This document shows, piece after piece, positions 8,126-17,166 of a stretch of 64,000 nucleotides of DNA. Numbering within the stretch: position 1 is the first letter of the stretch; each line of letters opens with the position of its first letter. The stretch covers positions 1 through 64,000 of the forward strand of contig NZ_BNCH01000002.1 in NCBI RefSeq assembly GCF_014656375.1, written 5' to 3'. The notes below the pieces were generated by a model. That model saw only the letters and a program-made list of their open reading frames with translations. It had not been told where the DNA came from and did no database searches. The DNA comes from Aliiroseovarius zhejiangensis. GTDB lineage: Bacteria; Pseudomonadota; Alphaproteobacteria; Rhodobacterales; Rhodobacteraceae. Both the position numbers and the translations under genes were made by a program.

Positions 8126-10882
8126 ATGCAGTCCATGAGTGACTACTACTCGGCGATCCAGCTTCGATCGGATCGATGGAGCGCCATGCGCGAGGCGACA
8201 GCAGCACTTGCCCGCGACCCTGGTGGAACACGCTCCGACAAGCAGATCGAGAAGATTAACCAGCTGTTCGAGTCGCTCGCTCTGATCGAGGCGTATTGGG
8301 CTTTTCCAGGCGTGCAGGCCTTCGATCACATTCGACGGCAGTTCGAACACAAGAACTATGAGGACGTTGCATTCGCCGTGCAGCGGATCACCCGGGCACT
8401 TACGACGGGTGCATATCGACGGCGACACATTCCACTGGAACGCGACAGCGCAGATGCCGAGGAACATGAAGACGAGGTGATCCAATCCATCGAAGCTCGT
8501 GCTCTGGCAAAGCCGTATTTCGAGGTGATGATCGTCGATGATGTGAACGAGCATCAGGAGCGCTGGCTGAAGAGCAACTTTTCTAGGATGCGGCGGTTTG
8601 AAGACCCCTTCCACTATGAAACGGTTGTGGTTCCCAGCCTGCAGGACGCGCTGATCGGGATTCTCTTCAATCACAATATTCAGGCCATCGTGGTTCGGCC
8701 GGGCCTGATCATGGAATCCAAGGTTGAGCTGTCTATTCTGACCCGCTACTTGAACCGTGCGGGAGGGATTGATTCAATCGAGGCGCTGTTGCCCGAGGAT
8801 TATGGTCCCGAGCTTTGCCGTTTGATCGCCAAGGTGCGCCCCGAGCTGGATGCCTATCTGGTGACGGATCGTTCCGTTGAAGATATCGCCGGGCTTGATC
8901 TGGGGATATGCAGGCGAGTTTTCTATAATCAGGAAGACTTCCTGGAGCTTCACTTGAATATCCTGCGCGGCGTTCAGGCGCGCTACAAGACCCCGTTCTT
9001 TACCGCGCTCGTCGAATACTCCAAGCAACCAACCGGCGTCTTTCACGCCATGCCGATCAGCCGGGGCAAGTCGATTTCGCGCAGCCACTGGATTCAGGAT
9101 ATGGGTGCGTTCTATGGACCCAACATCTTCCTTGCGGAGACCTCGGCCACGTCTGGCGGGCTTGACAGCCTGCTGGAGCCGCATGGCCCCATCAAGGAAG
9201 CGCAGGAACTGGCCAGCCGGGCCTTTGGATCGAAACAAACCTATTTTGCCACCAACGGCACCTCGACGTGCAATAAGATCGTCGTGCAGGCGCTGGTCCG
9301 ACCCGGCGATATCGTTCTGGTCGACCGCGATTGCCACAAGTCGCACCATTACGGCATGGTTCTGGCTGGCGCGCAGGTAGTCTATCTCGACAGTTACCCA
9401 CTCAATGAATACTCGATGTATGGCGCGGTTCCACTGCGCGAAATCAAGCATCAGCTCTTGCGGCTCAAAGCAGCGGGCAAGCTTGATCGGGTGCGCATGC
9501 TTCTGCTGACTAACTGCACATTTGACGGGGTTGTCTACAACGTCGAGCGGGTGATGGAGGAATGCCTCGCGATCAAGCCCGATCTCGTATTCCTCTGGGA
9601 TGAGGCATGGTTCGGATTTGCCCGGTTTGGCCCAACTTACCGGCAACGCACCGGTATGAACGCGGCGAACAACCTGCGGGAAAGGTTACGCACCGCGGAC
9701 CATGCCCGTGCTTACGAACAGCAGAAGACAGAGTTGGAAGGCGCTGACGAGGAAACACTGCTCAACACGCGACTTCTTCCGCCACCTGCAGCACGTGTGC
9801 GCATATATGCAACGCAATCCACCCACAAAACGCTGACGTCGCTTCGGCAGGGCTCGATGATCCATGTGAACGATCAGGACTTCAAAGGTGAGGTCGAAGC
9901 GAGTTTCCAAGAAGCCTACATGACGCACACATCAACGTCGCCCAATTACCAGATTATCGCCAGCCTTGATGTGGGGCGGCGTCAGGTCGAACTGGAAGGG
10001 TTCGAATTTGTCCAGCGGCAGGTCGAAGCGGCCATGTCGATGCGCCGCGCCATCGCAACTCATCCCTTGCTTCAGAAATACTTTAAGGTTCTGACCGCCG
10101 GCGACATGATTCCCGAACAGCACCGCGAAAGCGGGGTGCAAACCTATTACGACCCCGAGCAGGGCTGGACCGATATCTGGGATTGCTGGGAGAAGGACGA
10201 GTTTGTCTTGGATGCCACGCGCGTGACGCTGGCAGTCGGTGGCACGGGCTGGGACGGCGACACCTTCAAAACCGATATCCTGATGGACAAGTACGGCATC
10301 CAGATCAACAAAACCTCGCGCAATACTGTGCTGTTCATGACCAATATCGGAACGACGCGATCGTCGGTGGCCTACCTGATCGAGGTGCTGGTCGAGATCG
10401 CCAAGGAACTCGATGAATTGCTTGACGACGCTTCGATTATGGAGCGGCGCGGGTTTGAAAAGCGCGTCGCAAACCTGATGCATGATTTGCCTCCATTGCC
10501 GGATTTCAGCCGTTTCCACGATGCATTCCGAACAGACCAGATCACCGGAGAGGGGGATATCCGTTCAGCCTTCTTTCTGAGCTACGATGAGAAGAATTGT
10601 GATTATCTCGAACTCGACGGATCAATTAACGAGGCGCTCGAAAGCGGTGAGGATCTGGTTTCGGCTTCGTTCATTATTCCGTATCCGCCAGGGTTTCCGA
10701 TCCTTGTCCCTGGCCAGGTGGTGAGTAAGGAAATCCTGGGTTTCATGCGGGCTTTGGATGTGAGTGAAATCCACGGCTATCGCGATGATCTAGGGCTGAG
10801 GGTGTTCACGCAAGAGGCACTGAAGCAACAGGCCAAGACCAACGCTGCCCGGCTGAAACTGAACGATGCGCGCCATAAATGA
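8126..10882 (+). CDS. PLP-dependent Orn/Lys/Arg decarboxylase family protein, 918 aa
   Basis: A large fold-type I PLP enzyme. About residues 1-310 form an N-terminal extension including a wing-like region (FEVMIVDDVNEHQERW), and the catalytic part begins near ISRGKSISRSHW. Expected signatures are present: NGTSTCNKIV, the cofactor-stacking DRDCHKSHHYG, the Asp in LWDEAWFGFARF, and the PLP-binding Lys568 in STHKT. The C-terminal domain ends with FSRFHDAF and PYPPGFPILVPG, typical of this family. It should remove the carboxyl group from a basic amino acid to give a diamine or agmatine. At 918 residues it is longer than the usual 700-760. ATG 8126 is used, with ATG 8135 as alternative. The partner genes suggest the amine is then acylated. 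Confidence 0.88.
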   Translation: MQSMSDYYSAIQLRSDRWSAMREATAALARDPGGTRSDKQIEKINQLFESLALIEAYWAFPGVQAFDHIRRQFEHKNYEDVAFAVQRITRALTTGAYRRRHIPLERDSADAEEHEDEVIQSIEARALAKPYFEVMIVDDVNEHQERWLKSNFSRMRRFEDPFHYETVVVPSLQDALIGILFNHNIQAIVVRPGLIMESKVELSILTRYLNRAGGIDSIEALLPEDYGPELCRLIAKVRPELDAYLVTDRSVEDIAGLDLGICRRVFYNQEDFLELHLNILRGVQARYKTPFFTALVEYSKQPTGVFHAMPISRGKSISRSHWIQDMGAFYGPNIFLAETSATSGGLDSLLEPHGPIKEAQELASRAFGSKQTYFATNGTSTCNKIVVQALVRPGDIVLVDRDCHKSHHYGMVLAGAQVVYLDSYPLNEYSMYGAVPLREIKHQLLRLKAAGKLDRVRMLLLTNCTFDGVVYNVERVMEECLAIKPDLVFLWDEAWFGFARFGPTYRQRTGMNAANNLRERLRTADHARAYEQQKTELEGADEETLLNTRLLPPPAARVRIYATQSTHKTLTSLRQGSMIHVNDQDFKGEVEASFQEAYMTHTSTSPNYQIIASLDVGRRQVELEGFEFVQRQVEAAMSMRRAIATHPLLQKYFKVLTAGDMIPEQHRESGVQTYYDPEQGWTDIWDCWEKDEFVLDATRVTLAVGGTGWDGDTFKTDILMDKYGIQINKTSRNTVLFMTNIGTTRSSVAYLIEVLVEIAKELDELLDDASIMERRGFEKRVANLMHDLPPLPDFSRFHDAFRTDQITGEGDIRSAFFLSYDEKNCDYLELDGSINEALESGEDLVSASFIIPYPPGFPILVPGQVVSKEILGFMRALDVSEIHGYRDDLGLRVFTQEALKQQAKTNAARLKLNDARHK

Positions 10883-10900
10883 TAATGATGGGAGGACCCA

Positions 10901-12361
10901 ATGCCAAAGGCCGTCTTGAAGAACATCTCGGAAATCCGCCGTCACTTCCACCGAAACGAGGATCCGATTTATTTCATCTCCGCGACCAACTTCAATCTGC
11001 TGGGCTTGGACGAATGGTGCAAGAATTTCAAATATATATGCTACATTGACTGCTATGATGGCAGGCATCCCAATGTCTTCTGCCCGTCTGAGCAGCCCCA
11101 TGCCGAGTTTCAGTCGATCGAGGATATCAACAACTACCTTCTGCAGCACAAGGAAGTGATTGACCTGATCAAGCGGCGCGGGGGGAAACCGAAGTTCGTC
11201 TTCCTGATGTTCGACGAAGAAACCGAGCGGCTGAGCAAGGAGCTGGGCGCCGAGGTCTGGTTCCCCAAGGCCAAGCTGCGTACCAGCATGGACAACAAGA
11301 TCGAAACCGTTCGCATCGGCAACAAGGCGGGCGTGCCGTCGGTGCCCAATGTGCTGGCCGAGGTGAAATCCTACGAGGACTTGCGCAAGACCTGCGAGAA
11401 AGCCGGGATCGGACATGATCTGGTTTTACAATCGGCCTTTGGCGATAGCGGGCACACGACCTTCTTTGTCAAATCCGAAGCTGATTTCCGGCGTCACGAG
11501 CACGAGATCGTTGGCGAAGGCGAGATTAAGATCATGAAGCGGATCGACTGTCGTGGCTCGGCGATCGAGGCCTGCGCGACCAAGGAAGGCACCATTGTGG
11601 GCCCGCTGATGACCGAGCTTGTGGGTTTCAAGGAACTCACCCCCTATCGTGGCGGCTGGTGCGGGAACGAGATTTTCTCGACCGCCTTTCCCCCGAAGGT
11701 GCGCCAACAAGCCCGCGAACTGACTTTCAAATTCGGCGAGCAGCTGCGCAAGGAAGGTTATCGCGGCTATTTTGAGCTGGATTTCCTGATCGACAAGAAA
11801 ACTAATGAGATCTGGCTGGGGGAACTGAATCCACGCATCACTGGTGCATCTTCCATGACCAACCATGCGGCTTTCGCCCATGCGGATGCGCCCCTGTTTC
11901 TGTTCCACCTGCTTGAGTTTTCGAGGAAGAAGTTCAATCTGGATGTGGAGGAGTTGAACGAACGCTGGGCTGATCCTGCAATGATTGACAGCTGGTCGCA
12001 GATGGTGATCAAGCATACCGAAGACACGGTTGATATCGCATCGCAGGTGCCCGAAACTGGTATCTACAAAATGAACGAGGATGGCAGCATCAATTTTGAC
12101 CGTTTCGACTATCACCGCCGCGCGGTGGAAAGCGAGAACGAGGCGTTCTTCCTGCGCATACTCCAGCCGGGTGACTATCGATATGAAGGGGCCGATATCG
12201 GCATAATTGTCACTCGCGGCCGATCGATGACTCAGGGCTTCAAGCTAAACGAGCGCGGCAAGCGTTGGATTCACGGAATCAAACAGGGTGTCGCCGGGCG
12301 ACCGTTGCCCATGGCCGAGGCGGGGCCTGCCTTGGCCGATCCCGCGTTCAAGATCATGTAG
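10901..12361 (+). CDS. ATP-grasp ligase (carboxylate-amine ligase type)
   Basis: 486 residues. The central part has an ATP-grasp layout: LRTSMDNKIETVRIGNKAGV before the A subdomain, LVLQSAFGDSGHTTFFV as the glycine-rich ATP loop, and the metal-binding ending YFELDFLIDK...IWLGELNPRITGASSM. Such enzymes activate a carboxylate as acyl phosphate and join it to an amine or thiol. It resembles biotin-carboxylase-like ATP-grasp proteins but has no biotin-related domain. GGGAGGA lies 8 bases before ATG 10901, 18 bases after the decarboxylase. The likely task is to join an acid to the amine produced by that enzyme. The stop overlaps the next start by one base. Confidence 0.82.
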   Translation: MPKAVLKNISEIRRHFHRNEDPIYFISATNFNLLGLDEWCKNFKYICYIDCYDGRHPNVFCPSEQPHAEFQSIEDINNYLLQHKEVIDLIKRRGGKPKFVFLMFDEETERLSKELGAEVWFPKAKLRTSMDNKIETVRIGNKAGVPSVPNVLAEVKSYEDLRKTCEKAGIGHDLVLQSAFGDSGHTTFFVKSEADFRRHEHEIVGEGEIKIMKRIDCRGSAIEACATKEGTIVGPLMTELVGFKELTPYRGGWCGNEIFSTAFPPKVRQQARELTFKFGEQLRKEGYRGYFELDFLIDKKTNEIWLGELNPRITGASSMTNHAAFAHADAPLFLFHLLEFSRKKFNLDVEELNERWADPAMIDSWSQMVIKHTEDTVDIASQVPETGIYKMNEDGSINFDRFDYHRRAVESENEAFFLRILQPGDYRYEGADIGIIVTRGRSMTQGFKLNERGKRWIHGIKQGVAGRPLPMAEAGPALADPAFKIM

Positions 12362-13353
12362 TGTCAGACCGGATGCAGCTGAACTGGCGGGCCATATCTG
12401 AGGCGGAGCCTGGTCCTGTTTGGGCCGAGCTATTCGGCGAATACTGGCCGGACTATCACCGCTGGTGGCTGCGCGATGGGGCCGAGGCGCGCCCCGGTTA
12501 TTTGGACAGTGTAAAGGCCCTGCAAGAGTATATGCCCGAACTGGTGCCGCTCTTCGAACAGCTGTGCGCGCTTGCCGGCGGGTCAGATCACGCCGCGCGG
12601 TTTTTGTCTCTCTATTGCCCGCCCCCCTATCTGTCGGGGTGCAGTCAGGCGATCTGGCCCGGAGCTGAGCCGGTTCTGGTGCGAAATTATGATTACAGCC
12701 CGCACGCCTTTGACAGCCTGATTCTGCACACTTCCTGGCAGGGCCGCACGGTGATGGGCACAAGCGATGGCATGTGGGGCCTTGTGGACGGTATGAACGA
12801 TGCCGGGCTGGCGGTGTCGCTGACCTTCGGTGGCCGCAGGGTGGTGGGTGACGGGTTTGGCGTGCCGCTGATCCTGCGCTATGTGCTTCAGACCTGCGAA
12901 ACCGCGAAAGAGGCGGGCGAAGTGCTGAAACGAGTGCCCACGCATATGAGCTACAATGTGACGGTTGTCGATGCCAAACGGAAGTATCTGACCGCCCTGA
13001 TGGCCCCGGACCGCGAGACCATACTTACGACTGCGGCAGTCGCCACCAATCACCAAGAGCGTGTAGAGTGGGCCAGCCACGCCAGGTTTACCGCCACTGT
13101 CGAACGCGAACGGTTCCTTTTGCAGCGACTGACGCTCCATGTCGAACCGCAAGAGAAGTTCATCAACTCATTCCTGCGACCGCCGCTCTATTCAACTGCA
13201 TTCACTCAGGGCTTCGGCACGCTTTACACGGCTGTCTACAGGCCCAGGAAACGGAAGCTCGACATCCATTGGCCCAAGGCCCGGTGGGAGCTGCATCTCG
13301 ACAATTTCCAAGGTGGCGCGAGGCAGATCTTCACTCCTGTACACACAGTTTGA
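12361..13353 (+). CDS. C45-family Ntn hydrolase / acyltransferase
   Basis: 330 residues from GTG 12361, or 326 from ATG 12373. The GTG overlaps the upstream stop by one base (TAGTG), supporting coupled translation. The family is that of isopenicillin-N acyltransferase and acid ceramidase-like amidases (C45), recognised from YLSGCSQAIW followed by LVRNYDYSP. Cys94 (GTG numbering) is the expected autoproteolysis site and nucleophile, which would split an N-terminal alpha chain of about 93 residues from the beta chain. The enzyme would cleave or exchange an acyl group on an amide. It is the last gene of the operon and has no signal peptide, so it acts in the cytoplasm with the ligase and decarboxylase. 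Confidence 0.8.
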   Translation: MSDRMQLNWRAISEAEPGPVWAELFGEYWPDYHRWWLRDGAEARPGYLDSVKALQEYMPELVPLFEQLCALAGGSDHAARFLSLYCPPPYLSGCSQAIWPGAEPVLVRNYDYSPHAFDSLILHTSWQGRTVMGTSDGMWGLVDGMNDAGLAVSLTFGGRRVVGDGFGVPLILRYVLQTCETAKEAGEVLKRVPTHMSYNVTVVDAKRKYLTALMAPDRETILTTAAVATNHQERVEWASHARFTATVERERFLLQRLTLHVEPQEKFINSFLRPPLYSTAFTQGFGTLYTAVYRPRKRKLDIHWPKARWELHLDNFQGGARQIFTPVHTV

Positions 13354-13691
13354 ACCTTTGTTGGAACCTGAGCCCGCTTCGTGTGACAAGTTTCTTTGCG
13401 CGTATTTTGTAGAAGCGACAGACGGCAAGATTGTGGGCAATCTGCGCCCCCCCCTTTTTGCACCAGACGCACTTTAAAGACTCTCAGCTAATCCATGAGG
13501 TCTGTGGTGTTTGAACCTAGAGCTACCGCTACCCGCTAGCCTCGACTTCTGCGGTGCGGCCCTCCGGAGAAGGAGTTGCTAAGATTTCTTACGAATTCCT
13601 CACAGAATATCGATGATCAAGAGATTGGATTTGTCACGAGAAACCGCACCTTACGGTCGATACCGCCCTGCGCAAGATTATCATGCAGAGA
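13354..13691. other. Convergent intergenic region
   Basis: Between the C45 gene and the 3' end of the caspase-type gene. A run of eight C then TTTTT occurs near 13449-13461 but without a paired arm. No coding frame with a ribosome site is seen; the frames crossing it are shadows of the neighbours. Confidence 0.5.
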
Positions 13692-15548
13692 TCAGCACGT
13701 CGAATACTCCGGAGCCAAAACAAGCCCCCTTGTGTTGCTCCCCTCTTCATCGGGTACAATTGCCCCACGAGATATCCAACACTCGAGTAACTCAAAATCG
13801 GACTGGCTTAGCGCAATGTTGTCATGTTCGGAACCCGTCGACATAGCCCGTAAGATACCGGATTCCGCAGGATTGCCTGCTGTGATGAGCGAGCTGTTTC
13901 CCGCTATCCGCTCCAGTGTCTCGAGATTAGGGCTCATACCTGACGAGTTGTGGCAACCCGCACACTTGTCGAGCAGCAGGTCGTGAACGCCGGTTGCCAG
14001 CTCTGAGTCTGACATCAGAACGGTAAATCCGTCGACGCCACTCTCAATTGGATTGACAGGCGCCGGTCGAAGATCGAGCGCAGCAGTTTGAATGAAAGGA
14101 TTGTCACGGCAAGCGTCCAGTAAGATCAACGTGTATTCCACGGTCGACTCACGGATCGCGCGGATGACATTGCGGATAGTCATTGCGCCCGCTTCGAGGT
14201 CTCGCTTGTTTTGTATGTCTGCATCAACAGGAAGCATGTAATTCTCATTGTCGACCTGGACTCCATGACCGGAATAGTAGAACGCAACAATGGTCGGTGC
14301 CTCGGAAGCTTCGATCAAGTCAACAACTCCATCCAACGTATAGTTTAGCTCTTCCAGTGATACATCCGTCGCTATCAATGTCATGAAACCCAAGTCACGG
14401 AAGGAACTGGAGACTGAAACAACGTCCGAGATCGGAGTTTGTAGGTCGGGTGCATTTATATAGTCCGCATTACCCACAATGAGCGCGATCTTTCGAAAAC
14501 TGCGATCTGCCAGATTTAGACTGACACCCAGTTCATTCTGAAAATCTGGAACCTGATCTCCACTCGTCTGCGTTGAAACGGCGGCCTTGATCTTCGGCGC
14601 GATGTAGTCGACATCGGTAGCGCCATCCCTAAGTGCCTCACTGAGCGCATAGCTGAACGGAGAGGTCTTTCCATCAATCGTGTTCACATCGAACGCCACC
14701 TTTCCCGGTGCAGTTGCGTACATCACGAGTGATCGCGTGGGTGCGTCAAACCCAGCCAAGCCCATCGTGCCGAATTTCTCAGTACCATCGTATCGGTTTG
14801 TTCCGAACCAGGATGTGTATGATAGCGCCAAGGCACCGATTAAAGCTGCAATGACCACATAGCGATAAGGAAGCCGCAGCATTCCGAGCGCCCAGTTGGG
14901 CCTTACGCCGGAGGCTTCGACCTTCGAGACAACAAACCTGTCCTCCCTGATCAGTGGAACCCAGAACTCGCGGGCAAACTCCAGCGATAGAAATTCGCTG
15001 TGCCCGAGGTCATGAAAGCGGTCACGGACCGCGACTGCTCCGAAGCCATCGACGCCTGACGTGCCATAGCCCCAAGTCAGGGATTTGGCCGCCAGAGGCC
15101 AGATATCACGCATGCCGCATTCGTTGACTATCGTATTGCGCTGCTCCGCCTCGGGGAATTGCGAGGCCAAACGATCCCAGGGGAAATCTTGTGCGATGAT
15201 GGAGCCACACAAGATGATCCGCTTCAAGCGGATACGCGGATTGGAAAGCAGTACTCTTGAGAGCGCGTAGGTTCCGAAGCTATGCGCGATTATAGTAACT
15301 TCGTGATCCGGATAGCGATGCAGTGTTTCTTCAATCCGTCTTTCAATCTTTCTTATTGTAGGTGTCTTCAGAAACCTAAATGGAAGCAGGAACCTCAGAA
15401 GATCAAACCGTCCGTATTTGACTGGAATAACGGTCGTGCCGGTCTCTTCCTCCAGCAAAATCGAAAGCGGCCCCTGCCACCAGGCACGAGTTCGTATGCC
15501 ATGCAGCAGAAGGACAATCTGAGGGGCGCCAGACCTTTCTTCTTTCAT
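13692..15548 (-). CDS. Alpha/beta hydrolase - TM - caspase-like - cytochrome c fusion protein
   Basis: 618 residues from ATG 15548; TTG 15587 would add 13 residues, but GGGAG lies 13 bases before the ATG. Domains in order: (1) residues 10-215, alpha/beta hydrolase with LLLHG oxyanion loop and nucleophile Ser90 in AHSFG; (2) one membrane helix, about 228-248; (3) residues 268-335, which read like the C-terminal p10 end of a metacaspase (LVMYATAPGKVA...SPFSYAL); (4) residues 345-490, the p20-like part with His428 in YSGHG and Cys480 in LLDACRDNP; (5) a cytochrome c-like segment with CAGCH (529-533) and a planctomycete-type ending. The p10 part preceding the p20 part suggests circular permutation. 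The helix predicts a periplasmic caspase and heme domain. The function of the whole protein is unknown. Confidence 0.85.
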   Translation of the reverse strand: MKEERSGAPQIVLLLHGIRTRAWWQGPLSILLEEETGTTVIPVKYGRFDLLRFLLPFRFLKTPTIRKIERRIEETLHRYPDHEVTIIAHSFGTYALSRVLLSNPRIRLKRIILCGSIIAQDFPWDRLASQFPEAEQRNTIVNECGMRDIWPLAAKSLTWGYGTSGVDGFGAVAVRDRFHDLGHSEFLSLEFAREFWVPLIREDRFVVSKVEASGVRPNWALGMLRLPYRYVVIAALIGALALSYTSWFGTNRYDGTEKFGTMGLAGFDAPTRSLVMYATAPGKVAFDVNTIDGKTSPFSYALSEALRDGATDVDYIAPKIKAAVSTQTSGDQVPDFQNELGVSLNLADRSFRKIALIVGNADYINAPDLQTPISDVVSVSSSFRDLGFMTLIATDVSLEELNYTLDGVVDLIEASEAPTIVAFYYSGHGVQVDNENYMLPVDADIQNKRDLEAGAMTIRNVIRAIRESTVEYTLILLDACRDNPFIQTAALDLRPAPVNPIESGVDGFTVLMSDSELATGVHDLLLDKCAGCHNSSGMSPNLETLERIAGNSSLITAGNPAESGILRAMSTGSEHDNIALSQSDFELLECWISRGAIVPDEEGSNTRGLVLAPEYSTC

Positions 15549-15846
15549 TTGTACATGATGCTCCCTCGTACGAACCTTCGTCAACAAATGTTCAATATGC
15601 AGCGATCCGGCCTTTGGATTTCCTCAATCTGGTCCCGCGTGGACGACCCGATGGGCGGGACAACTATGCGCGAAATCGCCAACTCGGAGACTGAGAAGGA
15701 CTGTCGGCAACTGGCTGCGCCTGGAACCACGCGGTCTTTCGGGATCGTTGTTCAGTGACTGCTCTGGGGTCGTGGTAAACCGATGCGTGCGAAACACCTG
15801 GAACGCTCGCAAAACTCATTGTTGTTCGCGAACCAAACTCTCGGCC
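15549..15846. other. Intergenic between two minus-strand island genes
   Basis: About 300 bases upstream of the caspase fusion gene. Its ribosome site is at 15562-15566. No frame here has coding character, and I saw no terminator for the upstream gene. Confidence 0.45.
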
Positions 15847-16983
15847 TCATTCATTACCAAAGTGCAGCAGGCGCACTTCGCCGGTGGTGATTTGGACAGC
15901 ATAGATACGATACGCCCCAGCGTCTGAATGGGCGCTGTCGTGGCTCGCCACAGCTTCGAGAAGCAGCCATCCGTTGCTATAGACATGGGGTGTCAGCGGT
16001 GGCCCATGTTCGTTGCCATAGTCGAACAGATCGGTCAGCCCGGGAAAGGCTGTGGTAAGGATGAAGATTGAAGAACGGCTTCCGTCCAAACCGAAAACCT
16101 TGATCTCGCCTGTTCGGGAAAAGGCGCCAGTTGTAATGAGCAAACGACTCTCGGGATCGTAGAGCAACCCGGCTGCGTCATACTCGTCCAGGCTGGTCAC
16201 AACTGCCCACGCTCCGGTCTGTACATCGATAGAGTAAAGATAGCCTTCCGCGCCATAGGTGATGCAATAGATCGTCTGCGAGACTGGGTCATATACGGCC
16301 GCTGCCGGCAGGAAGATATCAGGGACATTGGGTGTTGCCGCAAACCGGCGCGTGCCTGTTGGGCCAGTAAGGTCAATCCCCTTCTCATCGAAAACCAGGG
16401 TGAATTGCGAGCTGCTGCCCCTGTTGTCGAACCAGTCGCGGATTTTCGGTGGCAGATCATCGGACGCAACGACCAGTTGTGAAAGGTAGTCACGCGCGAG
16501 ACCGGCGGTTCTCGTATCAACGTGATCTATCTTCACAGGCACGTCGGTGGCGTTGTGTATCCCCCGAAAGCTGCTGATCCGCTCTGTTTCCATACTGTCG
16601 GCCAAAGTGTCGACGAGCGTTCGGAATTTCCGCCCCAATGGGCGAAAAACCAGGGGCAGCCCAGAGACCTGCACTCCAGCCATCGGAATCCCAAAGAGGG
16701 TGACCTTGCTGTCTCTCGGGCTTGGACCACTCCTTATGATCTCGCCGATATTGGTCCCTTCCGTTGCCTCGACCTTCCAGTGCAGTTCCCCATCGTCCAG
16801 CAACACAAGACCGATTTCTTGACCTGGTCGATCCACCAAGACCCGGGCCTCGGGCAAGGCATAGTAATCCTCCGTCTGGTACCCCTTGGCGACTGCCACG
16901 ACGTGTATCTCGCGCTGGGCCAAAACCGGACCGGCAAGTCCCAGCAAAAGGCAAATCAACAAGCTTCTATGCAAACGGAACAT
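15847..16983 (-). CDS. Secreted protein of unknown function, possible beta-propeller
   Basis: 378 residues from ATG 16983. I chose this start because it begins directly with a signal peptide (RLHRS, a run of LLICLLLGLAG, cleavage near VLAQR); the frame extends 56 codons further upstream without a better signal. The mature part lacks cysteine pairs or a known catalytic motif. In its second half, repeats such as AAAVYDPVSQTIYCITYG, GYLYSIDVQTGAW and AGLLYDPESRLLITTG look like blades of a beta-propeller, and the last residues return to that pattern (YRIYAVQITTGEV). It is encoded next to the caspase fusion in the same direction and would share the periplasm with it. Partnership is inference. Confidence 0.7.
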   Translation of the reverse strand: MFRLHRSLLICLLLGLAGPVLAQREIHVVAVAKGYQTEDYYALPEARVLVDRPGQEIGLVLLDDGELHWKVEATEGTNIGEIIRSGPSPRDSKVTLFGIPMAGVQVSGLPLVFRPLGRKFRTLVDTLADSMETERISSFRGIHNATDVPVKIDHVDTRTAGLARDYLSQLVVASDDLPPKIRDWFDNRGSSSQFTLVFDEKGIDLTGPTGTRRFAATPNVPDIFLPAAAVYDPVSQTIYCITYGAEGYLYSIDVQTGAWAVVTSLDEYDAAGLLYDPESRLLITTGAFSRTGEIKVFGLDGSRSSIFILTTAFPGLTDLFDYGNEHGPPLTPHVYSNGWLLLEAVASHDSAHSDAGAYRIYAVQITTGEVRLLHFGNE

Positions 16984-17166
16984 CGGCGTCTCACGTAACG
17001 AATGGGCGACGAAGTGACTGAAGTCTGCCGTCACCGGGTTACGACGCATTTTACCGCGGCGTGTCACTCCAGTCGAGAACAGCAGCCCACAGTTCTTAGC
17101 GCATTGTTGGCCTAGTGTAGTTGCAACGTAAATGTTTGGATTCTGCGCCAATCGAATCCTCTGGAT

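Noticed and set aside
6972-8231. Minus-strand frame of 419 codons opposite the nitrilase gene
   Set aside because: No motif, and the plus-strand gene has a full catalytic triad and ribosome site.
12265-12360. Extension of the C45 gene to an upstream ATG at 12265
   Set aside because: It overlaps the 3' end of the ATP-grasp gene by about 97 bases and gives Arg-rich sequence; GTG 12361 or ATG 12373 is better.
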